Assembly (NCBI GenBank): GCA_013152545.1
Contig: JAADGF010000002.1
Location: forward strand, 38,695-102,694
Direction of reading: 5' to 3'
Origin: Gammaproteobacteria bacterium
GTDB taxonomy: Bacteria > Pseudomonadota > Gammaproteobacteria > SZUA-152
Length of the DNA: 64,000 bases
A program made the translations under genes and the position numbers. The notes beneath the pieces are model-generated. The model saw only the letters and a program-made list of their open reading frames with translations. It was not told the origin of the DNA and did no database searches. Shown piece by piece: positions 63,900 through 64,000 of this stretch; the first letter of the stretch is position 1; every line of letters starts with the position of its first letter.

Positions 63900-64000
63900 A
63901 ATGAAAGGTAAGTACGGATCAATGATGGAGGGCCGTAGCGTTCGTTCAACCTTCGGTAATCCTGCCTGGGCTAAGACACGATCGACGACGGAATGATGAA
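63900..64000 (-). pseudogene. IS21 IstA-type transposase fragment
   Basis: The minus strand reads HHSVVDRVLAQAGLPKVERT then LRPSIIDPYLPFIL before running into the IS66 fragment, where the frame stops at 63888. HHSVVDRV and RPSxIDPYLPFI are typical of IS21 IstA. It continues beyond the window on the right, so the gene's extent is unknown. Confidence 0.65.

Noticed and set aside
1..64000. CRISPR arrays, tRNA or rRNA genes
   Set aside because: No regularly spaced direct repeats, and no cloverleaf with T-loop and acceptor pairing was recognised by eye; a tRNA scan would be decisive.

Overview
The window is a chromosomal segment of a moderately AT-rich gammaproteobacterium. The gene neighbourhoods are those of Pseudomonas-like and Cellvibrio/Oceanospirillum-like lineages: dapC-dapD-arsC-dapE, infA/clpA-clpS/icd, dksA-gluQ, aroQ-accB-accC-prmA, dusB-fis-purH-purD, pilS-pilR, and SMC rather than MukB. 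A type II secretion (gsp) operon lies beside a rhombosortase. Genus cannot be fixed from the sequence alone.

Layout. 0-6 kb: a truncated VOC protein, an EamA transporter, then the diaminopimelate/lysine operon (dapC, dapD, ArsC/Spx-like, VOC, dapE). 6-11 kb: infA facing clpA-clpS, then icd. 11.6-19.2 kb: the pseudopilin and inner-membrane half of a type II secretion system (gspG-N, minus strand) with the divergent rhombosortase gene rrtA. 20-21.4 kb: a PP0621-like protein and a phosphoribulokinase homologue whose sugar-phosphate residues are replaced. 22-25.6 kb: a compact minus-strand operon GT2 glycosyltransferase - nucleosidase - spore-photoproduct-lyase-like radical SAM - SDR. 25.8-29.3 kb: PilS/PilR and an archaeal-looking lumazine synthase. 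29.4-33.4 kb: smc divergent from a short queF. 33.6-40.4 kb: FGGY kinase, DUF1456, CysZ, DUF5658, aminotransferase, CbbY-like phosphatase. 40.7-47.4 kb: DksA with a long basic tail, gluQ, acs, a GAF histidine kinase. 48.1-60.3 kb: aroQ, accBC, prmA, DUF3426 protein, dusB-fis, purH, purD, purE, tsaC. 60.4-64 kb: a small ABM-like protein followed by an accessory patch: an IS4-type element with broken transposase plus a DUF6788 gene, a MazEF/PemIK-like toxin-antitoxin pair, and fused IS66 and IS21 debris.

Two families of non-autonomous repeats are spread through the window. One (family A) has ~24-bp terminal inverted repeats and lies mostly just beyond the 3' ends of genes. The other is an IS1380-like MITE present twice with clear 5-bp target duplications; both copies keep the same small reading frame, although one has a 63-bp deletion.

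The most unusual protein-level observations are the phosphoribulokinase paralogue with N42/R45/P49 in place of the catalytic D/H/R, the four-gene spore-lyase-like operon in a presumed non-sporulating bacterium, and the archaeal-type lumazine synthase. Family comparisons were made from memory of well-known homologues; no database search was run.
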